Of a DNA stretch of 64,000 bases, positions 1 through 9,113 are shown one piece after another. How positions within the stretch are numbered: position 1 is the first letter of the stretch; every line of letters starts with the position of its first letter. The notes beneath the pieces were generated by a model, which worked only from the letters and a program-made list of their open reading frames with translations, was not told where the DNA came from and made no database searches. The position numbers were made by a program, and so were the translations under genes. The DNA is from Nocardioides jejuensis (GTDB lineage: Bacteria; Actinomycetota; Actinomycetes; Propionibacteriales; Nocardioidaceae): the NCBI RefSeq assembly GCF_004337475.1, contig NZ_SJZJ01000002.1, positions 172,139 through 236,138 of the forward strand, given 5' to 3'.

Positions 1-559
1 CGACCGAGGCCACGAGCCCGAAGGCTCCCGACCCGGCAAGCAGGAACGGCAGGCCGCACTTCAACAGGCCCATGCCGATGCCGGTGATGACGAAGTTGTC
101 GATCACACGTCGCATCGACAGGAACGCCGCGTCCGTCGTGAGGTTGACGGCGGCACCCGCCACAAGGACCCCGAAGACGAAGGGGTGGGCGCCGGCGAGC
201 GCGGGCCCGGTCGCGGGAGCGACGTGCGGGAGGACCAGGCCGAAGGCGGTGCCGAGGACGCAGCCCGCGGTGCCCGAGGTGAGCACGGCGAGCAGGAAGT
301 CGGAACCGGGGCGGTCACTGTGCGGCATGGCAGCGAGCAGCGTGCGGTCCACGCCGAACTGCGCAGCGAAGCAGAGCACCATGATCGAGGAGAAGAGTGT
401 GCCGGCGACCCCGACCTCGTGGGTGTTCTGCAAGTGGCCTGCGATCACCCAGAACAGCCCGCCGAAGCCGGCCAGGGCCACGGTCAGGGCGGTCATCAGC
501 AGCGCATCGGCGGTGACCGGATCCCGTGTCGTGCGCTCGCTCGTGCCGGCGGCCCCCAT
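1..559 (-). CDS. Polysaccharide flippase-like membrane protein (partial, runs off left edge)
   Basis: The first 186 codons of a membrane protein that continues beyond the window. The start ATG at 559 follows a GGGGGA ribosome site about 4 bases upstream. The readable part has long hydrophobic stretches (about residues 17-40, 52-70, 83-105, 125-140) separated by short charged loops, and looks like the N-terminal half of a Wzx/MATE-type polysaccharide exporter. It is transcribed away from the glycoside-hydrolase-like gene at 808, with a 248-base gap between them. Its closeness to glycosyltransferase and hydrolase genes supports a role in moving a lipid-linked glycan across the membrane. The family call is by hydropathy and context only. 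Confidence 0.6.
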   Translation of the reverse strand, partial: MGAAGTSERTTRDPVTADALLMTALTVALAGFGGLFWVIAGHLQNTHEVGVAGTLFSSIMVLCFAAQFGVDRTLLAAMPHSDRPGSDFLLAVLTSGTAGCVLGTAFGLVLPHVAPATGPALAGAHPFVFGVLVAGAAVNLTTDAAFLSMRRVIDNFVITGIGMGLLKCGLPFLLAGSGAFGLVASV

Positions 560-807
560 GGCGTCCCCCGTCGTCGGCCGGTGACTGAGCGCCCATCATG
601 GCACCCGCTTGTTGCGGGGAAGTGTCAATCAGGAAAGGGATTTTTCGACCCGATCGGAGGACAGCGTGGGCGGGATCACACGTGTCACGATTCATTGGAG
701 AGCAACGCTCCCTTTTAGCCTTATAGCGTTCTTCGTCCGTTTCCTCCCGATGGCCGGAGACCCATCCAGGTCTCATCGTCGCGACCACCGAGTAGAGAGC
801 GGACCCC
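560..807. other. Divergent intergenic region
   Basis: This is a 248-base gap between the partial flippase gene (minus) and the secreted hydrolase gene (plus). It must hold promoters for both. It contains some A/T-richer stretches (around 640-655 and 710-726), but no pair of -35/-10 boxes with good spacing could be assigned. No small gene or RNA was recognised. Confidence 0.5.
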
Positions 808-2742
808 ATGAACACGTCTGCACGACGCGTGCTCCTGCGCGCGCTCGCAGTCGGTCTCGTGGCGCTCGGCCTGCACGCCGCACCGGCCGGAGCCGTCGTC
901 GCCGACACCGGCGCGACCAGCGGCACCACCACGACGGCGTACGACCTCATCGACTCGGTCGGCGTCAACGTGCACATGCACTTCAGCGACACGACGTACG
1001 CCGACAGCGACCGCGTCCTGACCGCGCTCCAGGACCTCGGCGTCCGCCACGTCCGTGACGGCCTCGCCGGCAAGCGGCCCGACGAGGTGGCCGCCCTGGC
1101 CACGCTCGGCGCCCACGGCATCACCTCCGTCCTCCACCTGAGCGGCGTCCGCAGCGGCGCCACGCTCAGCGTCGACCCGGAGCAGATCAGCGAGCTCCGC
1201 CAGCTCGCGCCGTACGTCGATGCGGTCGAGCCGGTCAACGAGTTCGACTGCACCGGCCCGTCGTCGTGGGCCGCTCCCCTGCGGAGCTACACCACGGCGC
1301 TCCAGACAGCCGTCCGCGGCGATGCCGCCACGGCCAACCTGCCGCTCCTGGCCCCGTCGTTCTGCCGTCCCGAGTCGGTGGCCACCTACGGCTCCGTGAC
1401 CGACGCCGCCACCCTCGGCAACGCCCACACCTACGCGATCGGCAAGGGACCCGAGCTCCCCGCGGAGAGCCGCCTGCCGGCGTTCGCCCAGGCGCAGGGC
1501 ACCTCGCTCCCCCAGTACGTCACCGAGTCGGGCTACACCAACCTCGGCACCGCCAGCTACCCGTACGCCGCCACCGAGGCCGCCGCCGCCGACTACGTCG
1601 TGCGCACCCTGCTCGACCACAAGCGGATCGGCGTCGCCCACACCTACCTCTACGAGCTGCTGGACGAGAAGAAGGACGGTCTCAAGACCGACCCCGAGCA
1701 GCACTTCGGCCTGGTCCGCTACGACAACAGCCGCAAGCCGGCGTTCACGGCGATCCGGAACCTGCTGGGCGACCTCGCCGGCGGCGCCCCGTCCTCCGTC
1801 CAGGCGGGGAGCCGCGCAAGCGCGCCGTACACGACGAAGCTGGTCGGCGGCGGCAGCCTGCTGCGCTCGCTCACGATCACCGACCCGCATGGCGGCGGCC
1901 AGACGGTCGCCCTGTGGCTGGCTGCTCCGTCGGGCGTCGGCGCGGGCAAGGTGCGGATGACCGTCACCGGCTCCGCCACCATGACCACGCGCCAGCCCTC
2001 GCGGGGCAATGCGGTCACGACCCTCGGCACAGGCACCACCTTCGACATCCCGGTCAACGGAGCGGTGACGCTGGTCCACCTCGGCGCCCCGACCTCGGGC
2101 GGGGCCCAGGCCTGCACCGCGTCCGCTGACTACACGACCCTCGCCTCCACGCTCGGCGCGACCGCGTCGTCCACGCTCAGCCCGACCGGCTGGAGCGGTG
2201 CACCGGCGGCTGCCTCCGGCGTCCCTTCGTGGCTCACCGGCGGCAGCCAGGTCGGCAGCGACGCACAGAAGGTGACGGTCCCCGTTCCGGGCAACCCGAC
2301 CACCTGGTCGATCGGCGTGTGGGCCCGGATGAACAGCGCATCGGCCGACTACGCGACGTTCCTCCACGCCGCGGGCGTTTCCGGCGGCACCCTGACGACG
2401 TACAACCTGACCGTCGACGCCCCGTCGCACGCGCAGGTCGCCGGCTACGGACCGCCGCCCACGGGCGGCACGTGGGGCTCGGAGATCGCCGCCAACGCCG
2501 CGACGGGCACCTGGCACTACTTCGCCCTCGTCGCCGACGGTGCGGCGAAGAAGACCACCCTGTACGTCGACGGCGTCGCCTCCGGCTCGAAGGCCTCGAA
2601 GGCCGCTGCGCTGACGGGCGTCGAGGTCGGCTCGCTGACGTCCGGGTTCCGCGGCGCGGTGAGCAACCTGGCGGTCTTCCCCAAGGCCCTCACCGCGGCA
2701 CAGCAGCTCGCTCTCGCCACGAGCGCGCGCCGCACCTGCTGA
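808..2742 (+). CDS. Secreted glycoside-hydrolase-like protein with C-terminal LamG-type domain
   Basis: A 644-residue secreted protein. A Sec signal peptide covers residues 1 to about 30 (two Arg, hydrophobic core, Ala-rich cleavage region ending APAGA). Residues about 45-330 resemble a (beta/alpha)8 hydrolase of the GH39/GH5 clan. They include a VRDG segment early in the barrel, a possible acid/base Glu in VNEFD and a possible nucleophile Glu in YVTESGY. Residues about 340-430 look like a beta-sandwich. Residues about 470-640 resemble a LamG/concanavalin-like carbohydrate-binding domain (WSIGVWARM, WHYFALV, LYVDG). The canonical NEP motif is replaced by NEF, so activity is not assured. It precedes a second barrel protein by 95 bases. 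Confidence 0.75.
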   Translation: MNTSARRVLLRALAVGLVALGLHAAPAGAVVADTGATSGTTTTAYDLIDSVGVNVHMHFSDTTYADSDRVLTALQDLGVRHVRDGLAGKRPDEVAALATLGAHGITSVLHLSGVRSGATLSVDPEQISELRQLAPYVDAVEPVNEFDCTGPSSWAAPLRSYTTALQTAVRGDAATANLPLLAPSFCRPESVATYGSVTDAATLGNAHTYAIGKGPELPAESRLPAFAQAQGTSLPQYVTESGYTNLGTASYPYAATEAAAADYVVRTLLDHKRIGVAHTYLYELLDEKKDGLKTDPEQHFGLVRYDNSRKPAFTAIRNLLGDLAGGAPSSVQAGSRASAPYTTKLVGGGSLLRSLTITDPHGGGQTVALWLAAPSGVGAGKVRMTVTGSATMTTRQPSRGNAVTTLGTGTTFDIPVNGAVTLVHLGAPTSGGAQACTASADYTTLASTLGATASSTLSPTGWSGAPAAASGVPSWLTGGSQVGSDAQKVTVPVPGNPTTWSIGVWARMNSASADYATFLHAAGVSGGTLTTYNLTVDAPSHAQVAGYGPPPTGGTWGSEIAANAATGTWHYFALVADGAAKKTTLYVDGVASGSKASKAAALTGVEVGSLTSGFRGAVSNLAVFPKALTAAQQLALATSARRTC

Positions 2743-2837
2743 TCCACCCGGAACCACTACCTTCGGCGCACAAGTGCGTCATGGTTGGCGCCGGTGACCG
2801 TCACACGGTCAACACGCGGATCCCGGGGGTAGCGAAC

Positions 2838-3977
2838 ATGAGCGCACGCGACGACTCGGTCCGACGGTCGATGCTGGTCGTCCTGATCGCCGTTGCGCTG
2901 CTCGCGGCGGCGTTCGTCGCTGTCCTCGTCTTCGACGGCAAGGCCCCCGGACGCAAGCCGGCCGCTGACCCGTCGACGTCGCACACGGCCCACCCGCGCC
3001 GCGTCCTGCCGGTCGGCCTCAACACCGGCAGCTCGCTGCTCGGGCTCGACCGCGCCGACCTCGACGCCGCGGTGTCGGAGATCGCCGCCACCGGCATCAC
3101 CTGGATCCGGGTCGACTTCTCCTGGACCGAGATCCAGCCGACGTCCGCCGACGCCTGGGTGTGGGGGCCGACGGATCGGGTCGTCGACGCCGCGCGGAAG
3201 CACGGGATCCACGTGCTGGGCCTCGTGACCTACACGCCCGCGTGGGCCCGCGTGCGCGGGTGCTCCAGCTTCACGTGCCCGCCTGCTCAGGCCGCTGCGT
3301 TCGGCCGGTTCGTCGGGGAGGTGGGCGAGCGCTACGTCCCGCGCGGCGTACGCACGTTCCAGGTGTGGAACGAGCCCAACCTCGACATGTTCTGGAAGAG
3401 CCCCAACCCTGCGGCGTACGGCGATGTCGTGCGTCGCGCAGCCGCCGCCCTCCGCGACGGCCACCGCGGTCGCGTGCAGGTCATCTTCGGCTCCCTCGCC
3501 GTGCCCGACCACGCTGCCGATGGCATCGACCCGGCCGTGTTCGTCCGGGCTGCCTGCGTGGCCCGGTGCAAGGTCGACGCGGTCGGCTTCGACCCGTACA
3601 CCTTCCCTGCGCTGCCGTCCGCGACGAGCCGGCCGGCGACCGCCTGGTACGGGCTGACGCCGGAGGGTGGCCTGCGCCAGGCGATCAATCGCGCCATCGG
3701 TCCCACCACGCCAATCTGGGTCACGCAGTTCGGTGCACCGGTGGCCGAGGGCAGCGTGCGCGCGCCGTTCGTGGACGAGCGGCAGCAGACGGCGATCATC
3801 CTCGCCGGTCTCCGCCTGGCCCGGCAGCAGCCCACGGTCGGCGGCTACTTCGTCAACACCTGGCGCGACGTCGCCGGGGCGTCGGACTACCGGGGCCGCT
3901 TCGGCCTCTGGGAGTCCGACGGAACGCCGCGGCCCGTGGTCGGAGCCCTGCGCCGCGCGCTGCACGCCGGGCGGTAG
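2838..3977 (+). CDS. Membrane-anchored GH39/GH5-like protein, putative nucleophile changed to Gln
   Basis: A 379-residue protein. The ATG at 2838 is chosen because the hydrophobic anchor (about residues 13-33) follows it directly; longer readings upstream have no protein-like character. No lipobox Cys is seen, so it is probably an uncleaved N-terminal anchor. The rest resembles a GH39/GH5-clan barrel: TWIRVDFSWTEIQP near residue 90, then VWNEPN with the acid/base Glu at residue 179. The strand that should carry the nucleophile reads WVTQFGAP, with Gln at residue 297 where active relatives have Glu (as in TEFG or TEYG). It may be a binding protein rather than an enzyme. It follows the secreted hydrolase-like gene and is likely cotranscribed with it. 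Confidence 0.75.
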   Translation: MSARDDSVRRSMLVVLIAVALLAAAFVAVLVFDGKAPGRKPAADPSTSHTAHPRRVLPVGLNTGSSLLGLDRADLDAAVSEIAATGITWIRVDFSWTEIQPTSADAWVWGPTDRVVDAARKHGIHVLGLVTYTPAWARVRGCSSFTCPPAQAAAFGRFVGEVGERYVPRGVRTFQVWNEPNLDMFWKSPNPAAYGDVVRRAAAALRDGHRGRVQVIFGSLAVPDHAADGIDPAVFVRAACVARCKVDAVGFDPYTFPALPSATSRPATAWYGLTPEGGLRQAINRAIGPTTPIWVTQFGAPVAEGSVRAPFVDERQQTAIILAGLRLARQQPTVGGYFVNTWRDVAGASDYRGRFGLWESDGTPRPVVGALRRALHAGR

Positions 3978-3995
3978 CTCGCCCGGCCAGCGACC

Positions 3996-6380
3996 TCAGC
4001 GGTAGATCTCCGTGTCGCCCGTCGAGTAGATCAGGCTCAACCGCCGCTCCAGGAAGTCACGCGGGTAGGCGTAGGTCAGCAGGTCACCGGTGTGGAAGAC
4101 CGTCGCGCGTCCATAGCTGACCGACTCCGGTGAGGCGACGACGTACGCCCCGCGCTGGAGGAGCAGGGGCAGGAAGTTGTCGAGGACCGTTGCCGACTCG
4201 GGGAGCAGCGTCTCCATGCGCGTCATCACCACCGTGCCGTTGGTGGTGACGAACTGCGGGCCGGTGCCCCGCAGGTGGGCACCGAGCCACTGCTCGGCAA
4301 CCATCTCGCGCTGGTCGACGTACAGCATCTGGAAGTACTGGCCGCCGTTGGCCTGCGCGATGCTCCCCGGGTAGTCGCCCAGGGCGGCGGACTGCGCCCC
4401 GGTGAGCACCACGCCCAGCACGGCGATGGTGAGCGCGCCGGCACGTGCAGCTCCTCGGCCGAGCCAGTCGACGATGCTCCACAGACCGACGCCGACCAGC
4501 GGCGCGACCAGGATCAGGGTCTGCTGGAACGCGCGCAGCACGCCGTAGTCCGCCGAGAGACCGGGAACGACGACGATCGCGGCGAGCGCGACGAGGCTGC
4601 CCAGCATCAGCCAGAACTGCTCCCGGCCCACGACGCGCGTCGAGCGCGCGCGGAGCACGAGCCCGAGCACACCGAGCATCAGCAGGAGCTCCAGCACGAC
4701 GCCGGCCAGCGTCCGCGCGATCGCGTTGACGGCTGCGGGGTCGACACCGACATCGGCGACGTCGCGGCCCATTGCGGTAGGCGGCACGGACGCGGGGTCG
4801 AGCAGCTCGGGCTCGGCGGCATCGACCGAGTCGGGTGGTACGACGTACTCCCCCTTCTCGGCGTCGCGGAGCTCGCGGGCCGCCGCGTAGTAGTCCGAGA
4901 AGCGGTCCTCGGCCGACGGGCCACCGCCGCCGATGAACTTGAGGTCCGACGAGCCGGCGACGAGCTTGCCCTCGACCAGCGCCCCGGAGAGGTTGCTGAC
5001 CACATCCACCAGGTGTCCGCCGGAGTGCGTGATCGGCGTGGACCAGCCCCACGCGCTGATGATCAGGCCGAGCACGACGCCGGGCGCCGCGAGTGACCAC
5101 GAGAGTCGGGGACGCGCGGCCCGGTAGCGCCCGCGCAGCGCCCAGCTGCGACCGTGCGCAGCTGCCCGCTCACGGCGCCAGCGCTCGAGCAGCGGCAGGC
5201 CCCGGGACGCGATGAGCGTGAAGGTCAGCATGATGATCAGCAGGTACGTCGTGGAGTAGTGCGACACCACGACTCCGACGCCGAAGGCGAAGGTCAGCAG
5301 CTGCCGCGTCCGGGGCCGGACGTCATCGAGGCAGGTGGCGAGCACGGCCAGGGCGACGAAGAGGAACGCCAGCTCCTGCCGTGTCAGGTACGCCATGTCG
5401 GTCGTGAACGTCGGGAAGAGCATGAACACCGCTGCACCGAAGAACGCCACGCGTGGGATGAAGAGCCGCCGGCCGGTCACGTAGACGGTCACGGGCACCA
5501 ACGCGAAGAGCAGCTGCGCGACGACCTTGAAGACCGCCACCGCGGGGATCCCGAGGAACGTCGAGAAGACCTGCGGGAGGAGGTTCACGCTCAGGCACGC
5601 GTGGTACGCCGACGGGAAGTCGGCCATCGACCAGTGCTGGTGCCGCGCCGTGATCACCCACGAGAGGTACTCGAGGTTGATGTCGTGGCCGGTGATGAAC
5701 CACCCGCGCAACGACGTGCCGAGGAGCAGGGCAACCGCGGCGAGGTAGATCGTCCACTGGTGCCGGTGGCGGCGCGGTGGCCGCAGGAAGGACACGGCGA
5801 GCGCTGCCACGGCCATCACGTGCGCGGCCACTGCCATCCAGCCGTCGGCGCCGTTGTTGAGCCTGATCGCGCCGCCGACCGCCAGGACGAGCGCCAGGGC
5901 CGCGAGCGTGATGTCCGGGCTGAAACGAGCGCGGAGCGAGCGGCGTAGCCAGCGGCCCACCTCGGAGCGCCCGGGCCCCCGTCGACCTGCTCCGGCCAGG
6001 AGCGAGATGTCCGCGATCGTCGAGACGGTCACGAAGGCCGGGAGCTGCAGCGGGCGGGCGATGCCCAGGAACGGCAGGAGCGTGTTCAGCAGCAGCGTGC
6101 CCAGCAGGATCCCGAGCAGCGTCGTGCCGAGAGCGAAGAGCCGCGCCGCCACACGGTCCCGGAAGTGCCAGAACGACCAGCGCGCCAGCACGAACGTCGG
6201 AACGCCGACGAGCACCGCCGCCCCGACCAGCGGGCGCACCACGGGGATGTCGATGTCGGCAAGGACGAAGCCCTCGCCGGCAAGGACGGCGAGGATCGCC
6301 AGCACCGGTACGCCGATGGGGTCGCGCGTCGCCTCGTCCCGCTCAGCCGTCGTCGACTCGCCCGCGAAGAAGACGCTCAT
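3996..6380 (-). CDS. DUF2206-like polytopic membrane protein, probable GT-C-type transferase
   Basis: A 794-residue protein with about a dozen or more predicted membrane helices in two blocks (roughly residues 25-390 and 440-690) and an extracytoplasmic C-terminal part. It resembles the DUF2206 membrane-protein family, including the region around GHDINLEYLSW and the helix with VVSHYSTTYL. The fold suggests a GT-C-like transferase or polymerase using lipid-linked sugars, but no activity is shown. The start ATG overlaps the stop of the upstream condensation-domain gene as ATGA, so it is the last gene of a four-gene coupled operon. A longer reading to 6437 would overlap the upstream gene and is rejected. 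Confidence 0.7.
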   Translation of the reverse strand: MSVFFAGESTTAERDEATRDPIGVPVLAILAVLAGEGFVLADIDIPVVRPLVGAAVLVGVPTFVLARWSFWHFRDRVAARLFALGTTLLGILLGTLLLNTLLPFLGIARPLQLPAFVTVSTIADISLLAGAGRRGPGRSEVGRWLRRSLRARFSPDITLAALALVLAVGGAIRLNNGADGWMAVAAHVMAVAALAVSFLRPPRRHRHQWTIYLAAVALLLGTSLRGWFITGHDINLEYLSWVITARHQHWSMADFPSAYHACLSVNLLPQVFSTFLGIPAVAVFKVVAQLLFALVPVTVYVTGRRLFIPRVAFFGAAVFMLFPTFTTDMAYLTRQELAFLFVALAVLATCLDDVRPRTRQLLTFAFGVGVVVSHYSTTYLLIIMLTFTLIASRGLPLLERWRRERAAAHGRSWALRGRYRAARPRLSWSLAAPGVVLGLIISAWGWSTPITHSGGHLVDVVSNLSGALVEGKLVAGSSDLKFIGGGGPSAEDRFSDYYAAARELRDAEKGEYVVPPDSVDAAEPELLDPASVPPTAMGRDVADVGVDPAAVNAIARTLAGVVLELLLMLGVLGLVLRARSTRVVGREQFWLMLGSLVALAAIVVVPGLSADYGVLRAFQQTLILVAPLVGVGLWSIVDWLGRGAARAGALTIAVLGVVLTGAQSAALGDYPGSIAQANGGQYFQMLYVDQREMVAEQWLGAHLRGTGPQFVTTNGTVVMTRMETLLPESATVLDNFLPLLLQRGAYVVASPESVSYGRATVFHTGDLLTYAYPRDFLERRLSLIYSTGDTEIYR

Positions 6381-7576
6381 CCCTGCCCCCCGCTGAGGAA
6401 CCGGCGTACGCCCGCCGCCACGCGGTCGGGCTCCCACGCTTCCGGGAAGAAGGCCGTCGAGACCACGAGTCGCCCCGCCGTCTCGACGATCTGGAACGTG
6501 ATGGTGTCGAGCCCGTTGGGCACCGTGTCGGTGACCACCAGGGTCTGACCGGGGACGAATCCGGGTGCCGCCGCGAGGCCCCGGTCGGTCATGTACGACA
6601 CGGTCAGCCGCGGTCGACCTTCGGCAATGACGCCGCGCGGCCCCTCGCTACGGCCCGCACGACGAGCAGCCGCACGTGTCGCGGCCAGCGCGTACGACGC
6701 GACCCCGCGCGAGCGCGCCTCGGCCAGCGTGGCGCCGATGCTCGAGGGATCGTCGTCATCGGTCGGCTCCAGGTAGACGCCTGCCGACCAGTTGCCCCAC
6801 GCGGTCAGGCCGCCACGATCCCGCGCACGCGTGTTGAAGAGGCACTCGAACCCCGGTCGGGGCTCGCCGAGCTCGGCGGCGATGCCAGCCCGGAGTCCCG
6901 CGATGGCGACCGCAGCAGCCGAAGCACCCGGATGGTGCTCGTCCCGCCGCTTGCGGATCCCGGCCATGAAGTCCGCGTCACTCACATCGACGATGAGCCG
7001 GTGGGGCTCCGTCGGCTCCATCGGTCCATAGCTGCCGCCCGCGAGCGCCTGACGGTGGTCGAGCACCCAGCGGACCGAGCCGATGTTGCGGGCCACGCCG
7101 GCCGCGACGCGCGCGTCCCGGCGTACCGGGCCCAGACGCTGCCAGTGCAGCGGAACGGTCGCACCGGAGGCCGCTTGCAGCAGCAGCTGGACGAGGAGCA
7201 GGTCAGCGGTCTGCCCGTCACCGAGGCCGTGGTCGGCAGCCAGCGCCAGCCAGTCCGTGCCGACGAGGACGTGGAACCGGCTGGTCAACGCCGCCTCACG
7301 CGCGCGGGCAAGGATCTGGTCCGTGCCGGTGTTGCTGTCGTCGACCGCCGTCACGACGGAGGCGGACCACGCCGCCAGATCGTCGTCCGCGACCGCTCGC
7401 CACGATCCGTCCGGCGCATAGTGCCGAGCGACCACGGGATCGAGTCGCGCGACCGTCACCAGCGCCGCCCGCAGGTCGGCGAGCGGCGGCACCTCGAGGC
7501 CGACGCAGGCGCGGGTGTAGCGGATCCCGCTCCAGGCGCGGTCGATGGCGTCAGCCCGTCCTTTGCGCCGCGTCAT
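6377..7576 (-). CDS. Condensation-domain acyltransferase-like protein
   Basis: A 399-residue soluble protein with condensation-domain character (the superfamily of NRPS condensation domains, PapA and chloramphenicol acetyltransferase). The HxxxDG catalytic motif appears as ADHGLGDG with His116, Asp120 and Gly121. A late segment, GNWSAGVYLEP, sits where the second conserved core motif of the family is expected. A free-standing protein of this type usually transfers an acyl group to an alcohol or amine. The ATG at 7576 overlaps the stop of the previous gene (ATGA). Sitting between a glycosyltransferase and a polytopic membrane protein, it may acylate a glycan or glycolipid. Substrates are unknown. 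Confidence 0.72.
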   Translation of the reverse strand: MTRRKGRADAIDRAWSGIRYTRACVGLEVPPLADLRAALVTVARLDPVVARHYAPDGSWRAVADDDLAAWSASVVTAVDDSNTGTDQILARAREAALTSRFHVLVGTDWLALAADHGLGDGQTADLLLVQLLLQAASGATVPLHWQRLGPVRRDARVAAGVARNIGSVRWVLDHRQALAGGSYGPMEPTEPHRLIVDVSDADFMAGIRKRRDEHHPGASAAAVAIAGLRAGIAAELGEPRPGFECLFNTRARDRGGLTAWGNWSAGVYLEPTDDDDPSSIGATLAEARSRGVASYALAATRAAARRAGRSEGPRGVIAEGRPRLTVSYMTDRGLAAAPGFVPGQTLVVTDTVPNGLDTITFQIVETAGRLVVSTAFFPEAWEPDRVAAGVRRFLSGGQG

Positions 7577-8061
7577 GACGTTCCCCCCTCGCCGCACTGG
7601 AGCACCAGGTGTTCGGGTCGGCCGGTCAGGTTGATCGTGACGGTGTAGGAACGCCCGGGAGCGGCGTACCTGACGGTGGCGTCGACGGTCTCCCCCGGCC
7701 GCGTGTCCAGGTCGCCATGCGGTGCGGGACCGCGGCCCACGGAGCGTCCCGCGCTCACCGTCGCCGTCCAGTGGAGCATCGCCGGCGCATCGAGGTGGCT
7801 ACGGACAGCGATAACGAATCCGGATCCCTGCGACGTGTGGAGGCAGGCGCGGGCCAGGGTCTCGTCCGCGAAGGAGAGCTCGACGAACTGCGGGTCGACA
7901 CGGGTCGTCGACAGCGCCACCTGATGGCGCAGGTCCGGCGAGGCCGCGACGGCCCCGGCACCGACCACCACCAGCAGCGGTGTCACGACCCAGACGCGCT
8001 TCCACCAGGGCGCGGGAGCACGCCAGTTGCCGTGGCCGGCGTCTTCCCACCCGTCTGTCAC
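7573..8061 (-). CDS. Small membrane-anchored extracytoplasmic protein
   Basis: A 162-residue protein starting at GTG 8061, which overlaps the stop of the upstream glycosyltransferase gene by four bases (GTGA). A single hydrophobic helix at about residues 22-42 follows a Trp-rich, positively charged start, so the remaining 120 residues probably lie outside the membrane. That part looks beta-rich and holds two Cys residues that could form a disulfide. I do not recognise the family. Its rigid position between the GT2 and condensation-domain genes suggests an accessory subunit of the same pathway. Longer readings up to 9027 are frame shadows of the GT2 gene. Confidence 0.75.
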   Translation of the reverse strand: MTDGWEDAGHGNWRAPAPWWKRVWVVTPLLVVVGAGAVAASPDLRHQVALSTTRVDPQFVELSFADETLARACLHTSQGSGFVIAVRSHLDAPAMLHWTATVSAGRSVGRGPAPHGDLDTRPGETVDATVRYAAPGRSYTVTINLTGRPEHLVLQCGEGGTS

Positions 8062-9113
8062 AGGGTGACCGTAACGACCGTCCCGTCGTGGCGGGCCAGG
8101 TCGTCCGGCGCGTCGTCGTCCCGGTCGATCGTCACCGCCGACGCCTCGAGGCAGTACGGCGCCGGTTGCTGCATGTAGACCAGGTGCGCGTTGTCGTGGC
8201 GGGCCCGCGCCTGGGTGTCGTCGATCATGCTGATCGTCACCATCAGGCAGAACAGCGCGACCACGAGGAACGCCGAGAAGTGCGGCAGCGGAAGGCCGGG
8301 CAGCACCTCCTCGAGGAGCGCCGGGACCCCGATGACCAGGAACCCGAGCAGGCCGAGCGCGCCATAGAACCGCGCGGGCCGCTCGTAGCGGAAGAGCCGC
8401 AGGATCGTCGAGAGGATGCGGAAGCCGTCCCGGAAGGTGTTGAGCTTCGACTCGCTGCCTTCGTGGCGATCCCGGAAGCCGACCGGCACCGACGCGCAGG
8501 GCACGCGCAGGGTCAAGCAGTGCACCGTCAGCTCGGTCTCGATCTCGAAGCCACGCGACGATGCCGGGAAGCTCTTCACGAAGCGGCGGCTCATCACCCG
8601 GTAACCGCTGAGCATGTCCGTGACGTGCTCGCCGAAGAGCCGCGCCACCGCCGCGTTGATGATCCGGTTGCCGAACTGGTGACCGTGCCGGTACGCCTCG
8701 GTCGCGCTCTCCGGCGCACGGATCCCCAGGACGTGGTCGTACGGCCCCTCGAGGAGCGTGCCGATGAGGGCCGGAGCCGCGGCCGCGTCGTAGGTGTCGT
8801 CGCCGTCGATCATCAGGTAGACGTCGGCGTCGATGTCGGCGAAGGCCCGGCGGACGACGTTGCCCTTGCCCGGATGGCTCTCGCTGCGGACGTGTGCGCC
8901 CGCGGCCCTGGCGACCTCGGCGGTGCGGTCGCTGCTGTTGTTGTCGTAGACGTAGACCTCGATGCCAGGCACGGCTTGCTGCAGCCCCCGGACGACGTCC
9001 GCAACAGCGGCCTCTTCGTTGTAGCACGGCACGATGGCCGCGATCGACACGTTGGGGAAGAGCGGCTCGCTCGACATCCCCTCAACCAGTTCGAACCTGT
9101 GCAGGACCCGCAT
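8058..9113 (-). CDS. GT2 family glycosyltransferase with C-terminal membrane helices
   Basis: A 351-residue protein of the dolichyl-phosphate-mannose synthase-like GT2 group. The GT-A domain spans residues about 22-230. It has IVPCYNEE (about 27-34), DNNSSDRT (57-64) and the metal/nucleotide-binding DGDD (103-106). Two C-terminal helices (about 235-290) suggest it loads a sugar onto a membrane lipid carrier. The ATG at 9113 is preferred because GGGGGAG lies 3 bases upstream; TTG 9125 and ATG 9077 are alternatives. It is the first gene of the coupled operon 9113-3996 and probably supplies lipid-linked sugar to the downstream membrane protein. Confidence 0.85.
   Translation of the reverse strand: MRVLHRFELVEGMSSEPLFPNVSIAAIVPCYNEEAAVADVVRGLQQAVPGIEVYVYDNNSSDRTAEVARAAGAHVRSESHPGKGNVVRRAFADIDADVYLMIDGDDTYDAAAAPALIGTLLEGPYDHVLGIRAPESATEAYRHGHQFGNRIINAAVARLFGEHVTDMLSGYRVMSRRFVKSFPASSRGFEIETELTVHCLTLRVPCASVPVGFRDRHEGSESKLNTFRDGFRILSTILRLFRYERPARFYGALGLLGFLVIGVPALLEEVLPGLPLPHFSAFLVVALFCLMVTISMIDDTQARARHDNAHLVYMQQPAPYCLEASAVTIDRDDDAPDDLARHDGTVVTVTL

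Noticed and set aside
695..726. Possible promoter TTGGAG with TAGCCT or TTATAG
   Set aside because: Spacers of 15 and 20 bases do not fit a sigma-70 promoter well.
721..2757. 678-codon minus-strand reading frame opposite the secreted hydrolase gene
   Set aside because: Repetitive Arg/Gly-rich translation with no family features; the plus-strand gene has signal peptide and domains.
2795..2811. Short inverted repeat TGACCG/CGGTCA between the two hydrolase-like genes
   Set aside because: Only six base pairs with no T-run; too weak to call a terminator or operator.
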